Below, piece after piece: positions 45,601-58,400 of a stretch of DNA of 64,000 nucleotides. The DNA lies in assembly GCA_028095005.1 (NCBI GenBank), contig CM051459.1, positions 4,455,190-4,519,189 on the forward strand. Direction: 5' to 3'. The stretch is from Rhynchospora pubera (taxonomy: Eukaryota; Streptophyta; Magnoliopsida; Poales; Cyperaceae). Below the pieces are notes generated by a model. The model was not told where the DNA came from, did not search any database, and saw nothing but the letters and a program-made list of their open reading frames with translations. The first letter of the stretch is position 1. Every line of letters begins with the position of its first letter. The position numbers were made by a program, and so were the translations under genes.

Positions 45601-48049
45601 AAGATAGGTAATGTGATAAGATACATTCTTAATATTACATATGTCGTACTAAAGATAAAAATCATTTGAGTTTTCAATACACTTAATTGCTTTATATTAA
45701 AAAAACACAATCATTGTGGATAATGCAGTTTAAAACTGTGGTTACATTAGATAGCTTTTACTATAAATTAAAATATAGAGGGATAGGAGAGTTTATATTT
45801 GTACAAGAGTAAATATATTCTTCTGAAACAAGAGAAAAGTATGATATTACCTCAAGAGCAGTTCGACCTCGCAGAACACGTTCCTTATCAATTCCCCAAG
45901 TCAGACATTCAGTATTACGTCTACCATGTCCATCAGTGAAGTAGATATCTGGATTAGCTCTACCGATCTGTGCAACCCAATTTGGTAAAGGAATGGTGAT
46001 ATCGTCCCCTACATTGCTCCCACATTTATGAAAAGACATCACTACCTAATATTTCAAACAAAAAAAGAAAATGAAAAGTAGAATGTTAAATATATAGAAA
46101 TCTTGTAATGCTATTGAACTAATGAATGTTAAACACAGGGCTTATATCAAAGATTTAAAATTTGCGAATATATGTATATAGTTAAAGAGGTTCCTTGTAT
46201 GTGATGTCTGCTTGTCTGGAGTAACCTAACTGCCCACATAACACCTTTTGAATACTTAATAGAGGTACAAATTAAAAATAAATATATATAAGTTTAACGG
46301 GTGTCTAGACATTTCCTTTTATATATATAACTGAAGCGTTTCAACATGACCTGACCTGTAATTTGAGCTTCAATTGCTTGATGATCTGAAAGAGAGATTT
46401 ATAGCCAGACCAGTTATATTCAAGGGGCTTGTTGGCCTCCACAATTCCCCACCAACAATCAACCATCACTCCATCCACGCCAGCTGATTTTAGCAACTTA
46501 AGGTCATTTATGAGACCGTCTGGATCAGCCACTTCGCAATTCATGTTAACTGCACCTAACTGGACCAATAAGACAGAATAAGTGAATATAAATAAATCCA
46601 TATAAAAGGAGTAGGAGAGGAGTGAGTATATAATGATAGAAGAAAGAGAAAAAAAAAATTGAGGAAACATGTTCCTTATCCTTCTCTTTATCTCTGTTTT
46701 TTTTTTACCCTTTTCTCCTAGGCTGCCACACTTCTTTTTTAATGTATGTAAAAATAGAGTAAAAAAAAAAACTAACACCTGATCAGACAACAAGGAAAAG
46801 AAGAAGACCTGTTATATACCACATCCATATACAAAATTTTGAGAACAAAGGGGATCATATACTTCTTGGTGTCTGTTTTTAAAATTACTACTCTGTTCCT
46901 GTTCTTCTTAAGGAATCCACTTCAATAGGTTATAACATCAAGTAATGCACAAAAGACATAGTTTCAATAGAAAAACTAACATTTTTAATATTTTATCTGT
47001 GCATAACAAATTTTTTTAAAAAGATGTATTACAACAAAAAATATTTAAGTTTAAAACTGCATCTAAAGAAGACGTGCACAACCAACAGAGTTTTCTCCTT
47101 GAAACAAACTATAGAAGGAATAACCATGCAAACTTAAAATGTAATTACCGGGAGCATCACGTAGACTGGTACATAAGGCGTGCCAGAGAAGTCTCGATCA
47201 GGCAACCTTGGCAAATCTTCCCTGGTCACCTTCCCATCTTCCCCAGACTCAATGCTATCTTCCAATACAGGAGACTGGTCCTGACTTGTACCACTGATGC
47301 CCGCGGTGGCAAAGCACAAGGGTGAGGCAGGTACAGGACCCGCTAAAGGGGAAAAAACACCACGTAGCCTCTTATCAACCATCGCTTGCCGGTGGTCAAG
47401 CGACCGAAAGGATCCCGGCGGAGACATGCCCCGAAGCGGCGGTGCTGCGGAGTGAGGCATGGGTAGAGTGGAAGCTGAGGTGGTGGGTCGACCAGCCTGC
47501 AGGGATTGCGCGAAAAAGAGAAGCGTGGAAACCCTTAGTGCAGCCATTTACTGTTCAGAAATGAAGGTATTAAGAAGGGTTTGGAAAGAGGTTCTGAAAG
47601 TGCGGGGACTACTAGTAGGGATCTATTTTTAAATATTAAAAGAAATTTTCTAATTTTAATACATGTCAATATAAATTAAATAAATAATCTCACGTGATGA
47701 ATTAATAGAAGGAAATAAAGAGGAAGAAAACCTGAGAAGAGGGAAAGGTGGTCCCATCTGGCAGAACGAGCCAGCCAGCTTCTCTGGCGAGAGCCGCGAT
47801 GACTTCATTAATATCGGCTCTTACTCTGAGATTGTAATTGCCGTGTTTCCTCAATCCGCCGAGAATCCTCGCCGTGATAGCTCGCCGCTGCCTCTCTCTC
47901 ATCTTCGTCCTCTCCTTCTCCTCCCTCCCGCGGCTCCTCCTCCCTCCTTCGCTCGTGCTTGAGTTCAGATACGACGCCGTTTCTTCTTCTTCTTCTTCCT
48001 CTTTCACCTCCATCTCCTCCTCTTCTTCGCTCATCCCAAGTTTCTCCAT
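42668..48049 (-). CDS. BAM8: BZR1-domain beta-amylase, BAM8-like
   Basis: Exons on the minus strand: 48049-47732, 47496-47149, 46559-46356, 46045-45851, 45512-45348, 45180-44920, 44304-44086, 43593-43374 and 42690-42668. They join in frame to about 650 residues. The N-terminus is an acidic run, then a BZR1/BES1 DNA-binding domain (KERTKMRERQRRAITARI, GLRKHGNYNLRVRADI); the rest is a glycosyl hydrolase family 14 beta-amylase domain (VMVDCWWGIVE, ELRYPSY, GVHWWYKTASHAAELTAGFY). Both catalytic glutamates appear kept (GPCGELRYPSY and VSSENALP). BAM7/BAM8 proteins are nuclear regulators; wording such as LNFTCVELRTL and DPEGLVWQVLNAAWD favours BAM8. The flexible loop reads KCGSNVGDD where ECGGNVGDD is usual. 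The last exon is only seven codons (ending VLDN). An in-frame ATG at 48271 would add 74 low-complexity residues; 48049 gives a more usual length. Confidence 0.92.
43821..43931 (-). mobile_element. Au-like SINE fragment in a BAM8-like intron
   Basis: A 111-bp insert contains ATCCCAAACAAGTTAGGGTA GGCTAGA, AGGACCTTTTAGAAGAGAGC and ACCACATGCTC. The 15-bp AAATTGCTACATTCT is repeated exactly on both sides (43806-43820 and 43932-43946). It shares sequence and orientation with the SINE at 40400-40563 but lacks its middle part. Confidence 0.7.
44776..44894 (+). mobile_element. Au-like SINE in a BAM8-like intron, next to the splice donor
   Basis: A 119-bp insert includes GCGATAGACTTGGCGAGCCA and CTACCCCAACTTGTTTGGGA, the reverse orientation of the SINE at 40400. 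TATTGTCATACCCACAG is repeated exactly on both sides (44759-44775 and 44895-44911). Its right edge, with the target duplication, lies only about 8-25 bp from the splice donor at 44919. It lacks the B-box part, so it is 5'-truncated. Confidence 0.75.
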
Positions 48050-48196
48050 TTCCTTCGCTGGATCTGTGGAGGCAAGGGGTGGGAAGTGGGATCCGGAGGG
48101 AGTTCTCGTCGGCGCGTTGTTTCCCGGCGATTGTGCGGCGGACGGAGGAGATCCGGCGGCGGGCGTGCGAGAGGCGCGTGCGGAAAGGGAGGGTTG

Positions 48197-48448
48197 CGTG
48201 TGGTTAGGGTTTCGCGCGTGTGAAGCCGCGTGTTTGGGTATACGTGTGTGTGACACGAACGAGTTTCGCATGAGTGACTCAGGGTGCTTCTGATTGCTGC
48301 CACGTGGTTTTTTCGGACGGTGAGGATCGGACGAACGGACGGGGCACGGGAGGCACGCTTTAGGTTTTTTGTAGTGGGATCCTCACTTGAAAGGGACGTT
48401 GGTTCGTATGATCCATCTGGGGAGAGCCGGTCACGCGTCTCTCACGTG
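48197..48448. promoter_or_regulatory. Cluster of CGTGTG and CACGTG motifs upstream of BAM8-like gene
   Basis: CGTGTG, the core brassinosteroid-response element bound by BZR1-type domains, occurs at 48197, 48217 and 48243 on the + strand. CACGTG G-boxes are at 48301-48306 and 48443-48448. All lie within 400 bp of the chosen BAM8-like start codon. The motifs are short and can occur by chance; function is inferred. Confidence 0.35.
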
Positions 48449-48449
48449 A

Positions 48450-49335
48450 TTAAGCATCTAAGACATCTAACGTGCCGATCCTGTAACGGTCGAGATCCAG
48501 TAAACAGTTTCGGAGCTAACGCCATCCGTTGATTGCATTGCTTCTTTTTGTTTTTGTAATTGTTCTAGAGCTAATGTCTATCTTCAAAAAGAAAAAAAAA
48601 CATTGTTCTAATATCTTACGTAACTATGGTCCACAGTATGTATTTATGTATCGCTTTCTCGGTCATAACTCATAACGCTACATTTCCATTATCGGGTCCA
48701 CCCGATCAGTTTAGCAAATGATATTTTATAACCATCAAGTTACGAGAAAGCGACTAAATTAAGGATATAACATAAAAAAGGTTACGTTCAATGGCCCCGC
48801 AATCCGCCAAGTTTATGTCACCGAAACTAAATTGGGCCAAGCTCAGAAGGCTAAGCGACCGAAAAAATTGTGAAAAGAAAAATTTTGTACTTGCTCAGTT
48901 GCTGTGACTCCCTATGATTGAATTCAGATCGATAAAAATTCACCAACAATCCAACATAAATATATAAATATTTAAAGACTCTGTGTGATTGTTAAGGACC
49001 GTGAGGATCTAAATTACAACTGCACGCCTAGACAGAAAAAACAGCCACTTCCAATGTGCTAACAAGATAATTAAGATAACCTATCTATGCACAAACAACA
49101 TTCATAAACTAAACATATATCAGCTCTATAACAGCTAAAACAGCGTCAAGCTATCAGGGACCAAACACAAAAACAGATAAGAAAACACAGAGGGAGCTAT
49201 AAGAAGTATATAACCCATCACCTTTAATAGAGGATGAAATATCCTCCATAGTCCATAACAAAGCAAACTCACTCACAAACCCTACCAAAAAAAAAAATGA
49301 AAAAGAAAAGAAAAAAACCTGACTATATATGTACC
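48450..49335. other. Spacer between BAM8-like and TOM1-like genes
   Basis: The left half is probably BAM8-like promoter; the right half is probably the 3' UTR of the TOM1-like gene. No other feature recognised. Confidence 0.5.
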
Positions 49336-52155
49336 CTAATCACCATAATCCGTACTACCACTACAAGAGCTGCTCCCGTCTCGACTATGCAATGACAATC
49401 CCTGCATTTGACCTGGTAAACCGGCTATAGCATGATCTGAACTTTTCTCTCTAAAAAATCTCTCTCGCTCTACATGCTTAGCTGGCGGGGGTGGTATTGA
49501 GAATGCAGGTCCTGTTGGCTTTGGTTCTGGGTCGGGTTTCGGATCAGGCTGGATTTTCAATGGTCGGATCAGTGGCCTCCTAAGCATTTCTTCAGTAATG
49601 GACCCAAATGGGTGTCGGATCGATTCATCTGTGTAATCCACAGATAATGCTTTTCCCTTTCGTAACCTGTGTCAATTATTTAATAATCCACAGTTAGCAA
49701 ATAATGCAAACATTTCATTTTATTTGCAAGGGCTCCCATCTTGTCTCACATTTTCATCCAAGATTGCTATGCTTTGGTGTAATTGCCTAGGTATATCCAA
49801 TAGTATATTAAAGTTTCTCCAAATCCTGTTAGCTTTGCTCATCTACTACAGACACAATTGATGAATGAACTAGAATAATGTAGTATTTTAAAATTCAGTT
49901 ATAATTTTGCCCAGCTTGTAAGATGAACAAAGAAAAATGTTGTATTACAAACCAACAAACCTTTTGTACAGGCTTTCCGCATCCTCTTCCTCATGTTGAT
50001 TAGTATTGTTATCTACACTGTTATTGATAAATGAGGTGGCTGTGGAGGTGGGACCAAGTGACAGGAGGGAGTCATGCCGAAGAAGCACCTTATGTAGCTC
50101 TTCATTTAATTCTATTGCTTCAGTTACTGCCTTCTCATCTCTAACCAAAAGATAATCAAATAACTGAATAAACAACAATTTGTGTTGCTTTAAGCACAAA
50201 TTATTGAAGATCATCTTTTGAAGTAAAATAGAACCTTGATGTCATGACAAGGTGCATGACACGTTGCTTTTGGAAAGAGCACTGCTCAACTAGATCCAGT
50301 ACAAATTCATCCATGGCTCCCTATATATATAACACACCAACATAAAATATATTTAGTGCGCTAAATTTTAATCCACGGTGGCATACAATTCTCAAAAGAG
50401 CTGTACCTCAGGGTGCTTGGTATCAATTGAGCTAAGCACATCCCTCAGAATTTCCAACACACTTGTGGCTTTTTTAATGATACTGCACAAAAAAGAAATT
50501 TAGGAAAAAGGGCATACTTGAGTGCATCAATTTGGTTTTCTGCTTCCCTGTAATGGAAAATTACTGTACCTAGAATCAGGGGCATTTTGGAGATTATTTG
50601 CTTGCATGGGAGGAGGGTCATTTAGAAGCCTCTGAGACAAAGAATTGTCTTCAGTAGTAGTTGCAGTAGCAGGATGAGAAGGGATCTTTCTCTGAGCAGG
50701 TAGAGGCTGCAATTCAGTCACTGTAACGCGAGGCCGATTTGCGAACTCCACACCAGCCACCTTCCAATAGAAAACCAAAAGAGTTAAATTATTCTCTATT
50801 ATTTCTTTTTATTTTAAATAATAGTGGTACAATTACAAACATTAGACCAGTATACTGACAGACGGATAAATCCATGTCACGTATAAACACGTTAAATTAA
50901 CTCTACAACTAAATGGGACTAAAAAAAACTATTCATTATGCAAGGGTTATTCCATGCACAAACAAAAAACTAATAAATAAAACAATAAAATAATTACCAC
51001 CAAGTCATAGTAGGCAGCATAGTATTCAGGGAATTTGCCTTTAGCGCCACCAACTGCAGTTTGAGTCGCATCAAGAAGAAGAAAAATTCTCTCCCTAACC
51101 GGATCATTTGTCTGGAAAATTAAAAAAAAAACAATAATAGAATTTTTTATGTAACAAAATAACCAGATAGATACAGCTTTTTGGTAATGGACTTGCCAAA
51201 ATCAAATTACGGAAATTCAGGTTGTTAGAATTGTATAACCTAATACAATATAATGTAGTTTTTACAACTTACATTTCACGTGCTGTTGATTCAATATGGA
51301 AAACGACACTCGCACTTTATGAAAGACAATTTAAGACCCATTACATTCCTATTAAGCATACTGGACCCGACAAGAACCCGACAAAACATTACCTGGCACA
51401 GATTGGATTTTTTGTACTAACCTTTTTCTTCACTATTTTAACAAGAATAGGAAGAATTGCATTTTCCACCACCAATTTGTGTATATTCTCTCCAAAGTTA
51501 TTCATCAGCATTTCTAAAAGCTACAAGATACAAAGCAGAGTATATGAGAAAACTTGCAATTACGAAACTACTGTACAGATAAGTAATTTTGGTAATTTAC
51601 AAAATTAGAACTCACCATGACAGCATACAGTTGAGTATTGGGGCTCTTGTGTTGTAGGCGCTTCTTGATGGACTTAATAACATCTTTGGCTTTTCTGGCA
51701 AATTGTGATTGTATTATTATTAAGTGTACAATACTTTATAAGGAAGATGTATTATTAATATACTTAATCATACTTTCTGTAAACTTCCACACTAAAAATA
51801 GGAGGCACCTGCACTCGACGATCTTAACAGAAAATAGATGAAATGAAACATGCAAAGTGCAATATGTCAAACAAGAAAATTACAAATAGCACCCACAAAA
51901 AAAAAAAAAAAGGATGCCAAAAATGTACTATGCAAATTGCCTTGACAATTATAACAGATGCCATTAAACTCCGGCAGCAATAGCTTAGAAGCTAATGTAG
52001 CATGTATCATTAATGGAGAAATGATAGATGAAAATAGGCAAATTACAAAAATACCCTAGATCGTGCGATACAAGTTCGCAAATTTCGATGTTTTTGGCCC
52101 AATCAGTCTCCTTCAGCTTATCATTTGTTGCCATCTTTACCAAACCTGACGCCAT
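49336..52155 (-). CDS. TOL: TOM1-like (TOL) protein, VHS and GAT domains
   Basis: Nine exons on the minus strand (52155-52055, 51694-51616, 51520-51422, 51111-50998, 50760-50570, 50482-50407, 50320-50235, 50140-49961, 49666-49336) join in frame to 418 residues. Residues 1 to about 133 form the VHS domain (MASGLVKMATNDKLKETDWA, IKKRLQHKSPNTQLYAVM, GGAKGKFPEYYAAYYDLV). About 195-285 form the GAT domain (LEILRDVLSSIDTKHPEGAM, VEQCSFQKQRVMHLVM, DEKAVTEAIELNEELHKVL). The tail is Pro-rich (IQPDPKPDPEPKPTGPAFSI). TOL proteins bind ubiquitin and sort ubiquitinated plasma-membrane cargo such as PIN proteins to vacuolar degradation, acting as ESCRT-0 substitutes. Length and layout match the shorter TOL members. 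No lesions seen. A non-coding first exon probably lies around 52560-52700; this is not resolved. Confidence 0.92.
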
Positions 52156-55100
52156 CAGAACCCACCTCGAAGAAATTTTCAGTTTGGTCCGAAAGATATT
52201 GAATTTTCAAAATGAACCAAATTTATCGAAAATTATGAATTAGCTCCTGGAGAAGTTTCAAGCTTTAGCAATAAATAATCCAATTTTCCTTAGAGAGAAT
52301 TGAAGTTCCTCCCTTCCAGGCCAAATCCTCAAATTTCTGCATAAATGAAAAAAACCCACAAAGCAAAATCACATAAACACACGAACTAGAACAAGAAATC
52401 ATAAACACGTATCATACTAAATAGGCTACGAGTGGAGTTGTTGACGGGTTTTAGGGATTATCTTTTTGCATGGCAAAAATAAAAGAACAAAAACACTCAG
52501 TTTCTTCATGCAGAGCTAATTTTAGCTGTACAAGCCCAACAAAGAGAACAAATTAGTCAGTGACATTTACCAAGAGTAGATCCAGGCAACGAGAAACCTA
52601 CAGATCTTTGTATTTGGAATTTAGAGAAAAATTGAAGAGAAAAGGAGGCGTACCTCGCAAAGAAAAAAAAAACAAAGAATAGATTGTCGTAGAAGAACTT
52701 GTTCAGGTTCGAGCTAGTAAGAGGGGTTAGGAAGTGTGAATCGCCATGGGAGCTGGGAGTGTGAGCACGCGGTTTGTGGGAAGAAAGAGAGGAGAAAAAA
52801 GAAAGGAAAAAAAGGAGAAGACAGCTATGGGAATAGTGTAGTGGCCTGTTTATGCACTGTTTCATTAAATGCTTACGCCAATAGAAATTTCTCCTGTTTC
52901 TAGAGATTGTAGTCACTATTAAAGATTAGTTATTATTTTTGAAGATTTAGTTGTTTTTGTTGGTAATTATATAAAAGAAAATAAGATGATTGTTATCTCT
53001 TTTATGTGGGCAGTGTTAAAGTAATTTCTTAGATTTCTTTTTTCCATCCCTGAGTATGTTGATAGTGGATGGAGTGAAAGCTATTATCATTCACTTTATT
53101 TTACATTCATATTAGGTCCTTAAGTTTTAATCTTGATTTTTGAATTAAGTCTGTTGACTTAATATGAGTTATATCCATCAAAATCGTAGTATTAAACATT
53201 TTTGTTTGAGAATAATGTAAAAGATAAAGCCATTTCTTACAATTGTCACGTTACAACGATAACGGTGCCAGACTGCCAGCTATAATTCAGGAAGTTAATC
53301 ATGTTTTACGCAAACGCTCTTTTAAACGTAATTGATTACTACAATACACAAGCATTTTTGTAATAGTAGCTAAATTGTGAGGTAAATAGCAGTTAACACA
53401 AGTGAGATTAGTTAAAAATGACATAATAAATTGCTTAATCATTTAGAATTAAATAATTGAGTCAACGTGCCATTTCGTAAAAAAAAAAAAGACATTAAGT
53501 CATTATATCAACAAATATAAAAATTCATAATTCATTAAAAGTAGATAATTTAAGTTACTGAGAGACGGTGTCTATTGAAAGAGGGGCTTGCTAAAGAAGA
53601 ATGATTTGGAATACACAGGTCACCAAATTACACCAAGGAGCCCTCAATTAATTCATGAAGGGATGGTCCATACCTAAGGTGGTATTTAATTCGTATATAA
53701 GGAACTTTATTATAATTGATGATTATGATAGTCTCTGAAAATATTGTTGGAGAAACTTGGAAGAATGTACAATGCAGTGGCATTTCTAGCTCATCTCAAG
53801 AGAAATGTTCGTTGGAATTTTTCGGATATGTCCCATCCATCAATGATGCTATATTATATAGTTTTTTTTATTGTTTTTAAATATAAGTTTAAATATGTAT
53901 TACATGAACCTGCTGTATTCAAATATTAACCAATATAATGAAATAAAAAAAATTAACGACAAATTATTGACTCTTCACATTGTTAATCTGCACACATCTC
54001 CACGCTTATAGTACAAGCGGAAATATATATATATATATATATAAATACGTACTATCTGGATAAATTAAATTGATTATTCAAGTATATCAAATAATTTTAA
54101 AGTAAAAGGGTAAGCGAAGGTAAGGGGCAATAATTATCTGGAAGAAACAATAATTTTTCCATAATTCCAAAAAAATTTTCGGAGTTTGATAAATTATTTT
54201 TGCAGTGAAGACACTTTTCTGAATCCACGTCGACGTGCATGTAGCTATCAACGTTTCCTAACTTTTATTTTAGTATAATTAGAAAATGTGTTTTTTGAAG
54301 AAAAAAATTCTTCGTTGTTAGAAAATTTCCCCTTTATATATGATGATATAGTTTATTGGAATGTATTATTAGAAAATTTCCCCTTTATCTATCCGTAGGA
54401 AACGAAAAAAAAAGGTTCTATTATTTCCCCTTTTTCCCCATAAAATCAAGTCAATACCCTCTAATTAATATTAGAATTACTGTCCGCTTGGCCGATATAT
54501 ACTAAATTACTAATCGAGTACACATATGTTTTTTTATTGCTCCTGCAATCTACGTGCTATTAAAAAAAAATGAGGATTTGATAATAGACCACTCTTCTCC
54601 TCCCGCCAACCACCATTGATCATTTCTTCCGTCGATCTCGCAACTTGATCCGCTGATTGCTCTGCCTTTCCTGTTTCCTCCCGCTCTTTTCCTCTGTCAA
54701 TTGCTGCTCCCCCATCTGTCTACACCTCTCTACTCATGTCCTTATTCCCAATTATAAGTCCCAAGTCCCAATTCGTTGTTTTTTTAATGGTATTTAACTT
54801 CAATTGTTCAATTGTGAGGAACTTAATATTTGAGTTAATAAGCCGTGCACATTAACAATGGATGTAAATTGGAAAAGACAATTGCTTAGTCCCTATAGTA
54901 AGCTTATATTTGACTATTTGAGTTCAACTGTTCAATTTCAACCTACTATTAGTGAATTAAAAATTTGTTTCCTCTTCGTACCAGTTGATAAAAGACAAGC
55001 ATCTTGTGCTGTATTTTTTCAGTACCACTAAGCTTGGCTGCATTGTCCAGTGCATGCTTACTGCTGCTTTTTTTTTTATCTCTATTTATTCTCTAATAAA

Positions 55101-55466
55101 AGAGTAAAAGGTAATGTGATTGTAGGCTGCACCATCGATTTGAAGTTCAAATGCATACATACCACCTCTATTTAATTGTTGCAGGCACACCCTTAATTTT
55201 GCTTGTAGTTTATGCTTAATTACTTTTATTTTTGTATGCAATATTGAAATAATTTTCTTTTGTATGGATAATGAGAAGGTCAACAAAGCTATGTGTATCT
55301 CGTATTTGTGGTTTTAAAGTAATTATACTGTTATATTAGTTATAAATCATAACGCTGATAATAAATAGTATCAATTTCATCATTCGTGTGTATTATCACC
55401 GTTTTATCACCTATAAAACTCCGTACCTCAACACTGTACCGCTAAACCGCATAAATCGCATTTTAA
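52156..55466. other. TOM1-like promoter and AT-rich spacer to the satellite
   Basis: The first 700 bp likely hold the TOM1-like 5' UTR and promoter. The rest is AT-rich, with an (AT)n run near 54027-54042 and the repeated phrase TTAGAAAATTTCCCCTTTAT at 54319 and 54371. No gene recognised. Confidence 0.5.
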
Positions 55467-58400
55467 AACCTTGATTCTAAGTCATTTCACCATAATAATT
55501 TACATTTAAACTCTTTATACTGTCTATAATATGATTCATATGTTATTTATTCGGAAAGATTGGATTATACATGACAATTACACATATAAAGTGCAAATAA
55601 TGCAATACTTAGTATCATTTGAGCATTTCAATTATTTTTAGATTAATTCTAAGTCATTTCATCACAATAATCTATATTTAAACTCATTATACTGCCTAGA
55701 ATATGATTCAAGTGTTATTTATTCGGAAAGATTGGAACATACGTGGTAATGACTCATATAATTGCTAATAATGCAATTTTGAGTTATTATTTGAGAATAC
55801 CAATCGTTTCAGCATTCATTCTTAATCATTTCATCACAATAATCTACATTTAAATTCATTATACTGTCTAGAATATGATTCAAGTGTTATTTATTTGGAA
55901 AGATTGGAATATATGTGGTAATGACTCATATAAATTGCAAATAATGAAATTTTGAGTATAATTTGAGCATTCCAATAGTTTCTGGATTAATTATAAGTCA
56001 TTTATCACAATAATCTATATTTAAACTCTTTATACAGTCTATAATATGATTCATGTTTCAGCACATAAATTGCAAATAATGCAATTCTGAGTATCATTTG
56101 TACATTCCAATCGTTTCTTGATTCTTTCTATGTCATTTCATCACATAATCTACATTTAAATTTATTATACTATCTAGAATGTGATTCAAGTGTTATTATT
56201 TAAAAAGATTGGATAATATAAGATAATTGGGCATATAAAGTGCAAAATAATGCAATTCTGAGAATCATTTGAGCATTTCAATCGTTTCTGGATTCATTCT
56301 AAGTCATTTCATCGCAATAATCTAAATTGAAAATTATTATACTGCTTAGAATGAGATTCATAAGTTATTTTGTCCGGAAGAATGGATTATACATGGTAAT
56401 TATGCATAACACTGCAAATAATGCAATTTTGAGTATCATTTGAGCAATTCAATCGTTTCTGGATTACTTTTATGTCATTTCATCACAATAATCTACATTT
56501 AAACTCATTATACTGTCTAGAATATGATTCATTTGTTATTTATTGGGAAAAATTGGAATATACGTGGTATAACGTGTAAACAATGCAATTCTGTATCTTA
56601 TTTCAGCATCTCATTCGTTTCTAGATTCATTCTAATTTATTTTATCACAATAATATTAATTTGAAAAAATTATACTGTTTAGAATGTTATTCATTAGTTA
56701 TTTATTAAGGAAGATTGGATTATACAGGGCAATTAGGCATTTAAAGTGCAAATAATGTAATTCGTTGTATCATTTGAACATTACAGTTGTTTCTTGATTC
56801 ATTCTAAGTCATTTCATCACAATAAAGTACTTTTAAACTCATTATACAATTTAGAATATGATTCAAGTATTAATTAATCATAAAGATTAGATAATAAAAG
56901 TTAATTAGGCATATATAATGCAAATAAAGTTATTCTGGGTATCATTTGAGCATATCAATCATTTCTGGATTCATTCTAAGTCATTTCACCGCAATAATCT
57001 ACATTTAAAATCATTATACTGTCTAGAATATGATTCAAGTGTTATTTATATGTAAAGATTGGATTATAAATAATAATAACGCATATAAAGTGCAAATAAT
57101 GAAATTCTCAATATCATTTGAGTGTTTCAATCGTTTCTGCATTCATTCTAAGTCAATTCATCACAATAATCTACATTTAAACTCTTTATACTGTCTATCA
57201 TATGATTCAAATGTTACTTATTCACTAAGATTGGATTACAAATGGTAATTATGCATATAAATTGCAAATAATGCAATTATGAGTATCATCTGAGAATTTC
57301 AATCGTTTCTTGATTCATTCTATGTCATTTCATTAAAATTATCTACATTTAATCTCATTATACTATCTAGAATATGATTTAAGTGTTATTTATTCAGGAA
57401 TATTGGATTATATATGATAATTAGGCATATACAATGCACAATATTGCAATTCTGAGTATCATTTGGGAATTCCAATCGTTTCTGGATTCATTCTAAGTCA
57501 TTTTATTACAATAATCTACAGTTAAACACGTTATACTATCTAGAATATGGTTTGAGGGTTATTTATTCTGAAAGAATGGATTATACATAGTAATTATGTA
57601 TATAAAGTGCAAATAATGTGATTCTTAGTTTCATTTGAGCATTTCAATAGTTTCTGAATTTATTCTAATTCATTTTATCACATTAATCTACATTTAACCT
57701 CAATATACGGTCAAGAATATAATTTAAGTGTAATTAATTCAGAAACATTGGATTATACATTGTAATTATGCATATAAAGTTCAAATAATGCAATTCTGAG
57801 TATCATTTAAGCATTTCAATCTTTTCTGGATTCATTCTATGTCATTTCATCACAATAATCTAAATTTAAAATTATTATACTGTTTAGAATGTGATTCATA
57901 AGTTATTTATGCAGGAAGATTAGATTATACATGGTAATTATGCATATAAACTGCAAATAATGCAATTTTGAGTACCATTTGACCAAGTCAATCGTTTTTG
58001 GATTCATTCTAAGTCATTTCATCACATTATTCTACATTAAAAATCATTATGTATCTAGAATATGATTCAAGTGTTATTAATTCAGAAATATTGGATTATA
58101 CATTGTAATTATGCATATATAATTCAAATAAGGCAATTCTGAGTATCATTTGAGCATATCAATCGTTTTTGGATTCATTCTAAGTAATTTCATCACAATA
58201 ATCACGTTTAAACTCATTATTCTGTCTGGAATATGATTTAAGTGTTATTTATTAGTAAAGATTAGATTATAAATGGTAATTACGCTTATGAAATGCAAAT
58301 AATGCAATTCTGATTATCATTTGAGCATTTCAATCATTTCTGCATTCATTCTATGTCATTTTATCACAATAATCTACACTTAAACTCTTTATACTGTCTA

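Noticed and set aside
47838..48293. Plus-strand frame of about 150 codons opposite BAM8-like exon 1
   Set aside because: It is the shadow of the GAA/GAG- and CGC-rich minus-strand exon; serine and proline runs mirror the antisense codons.
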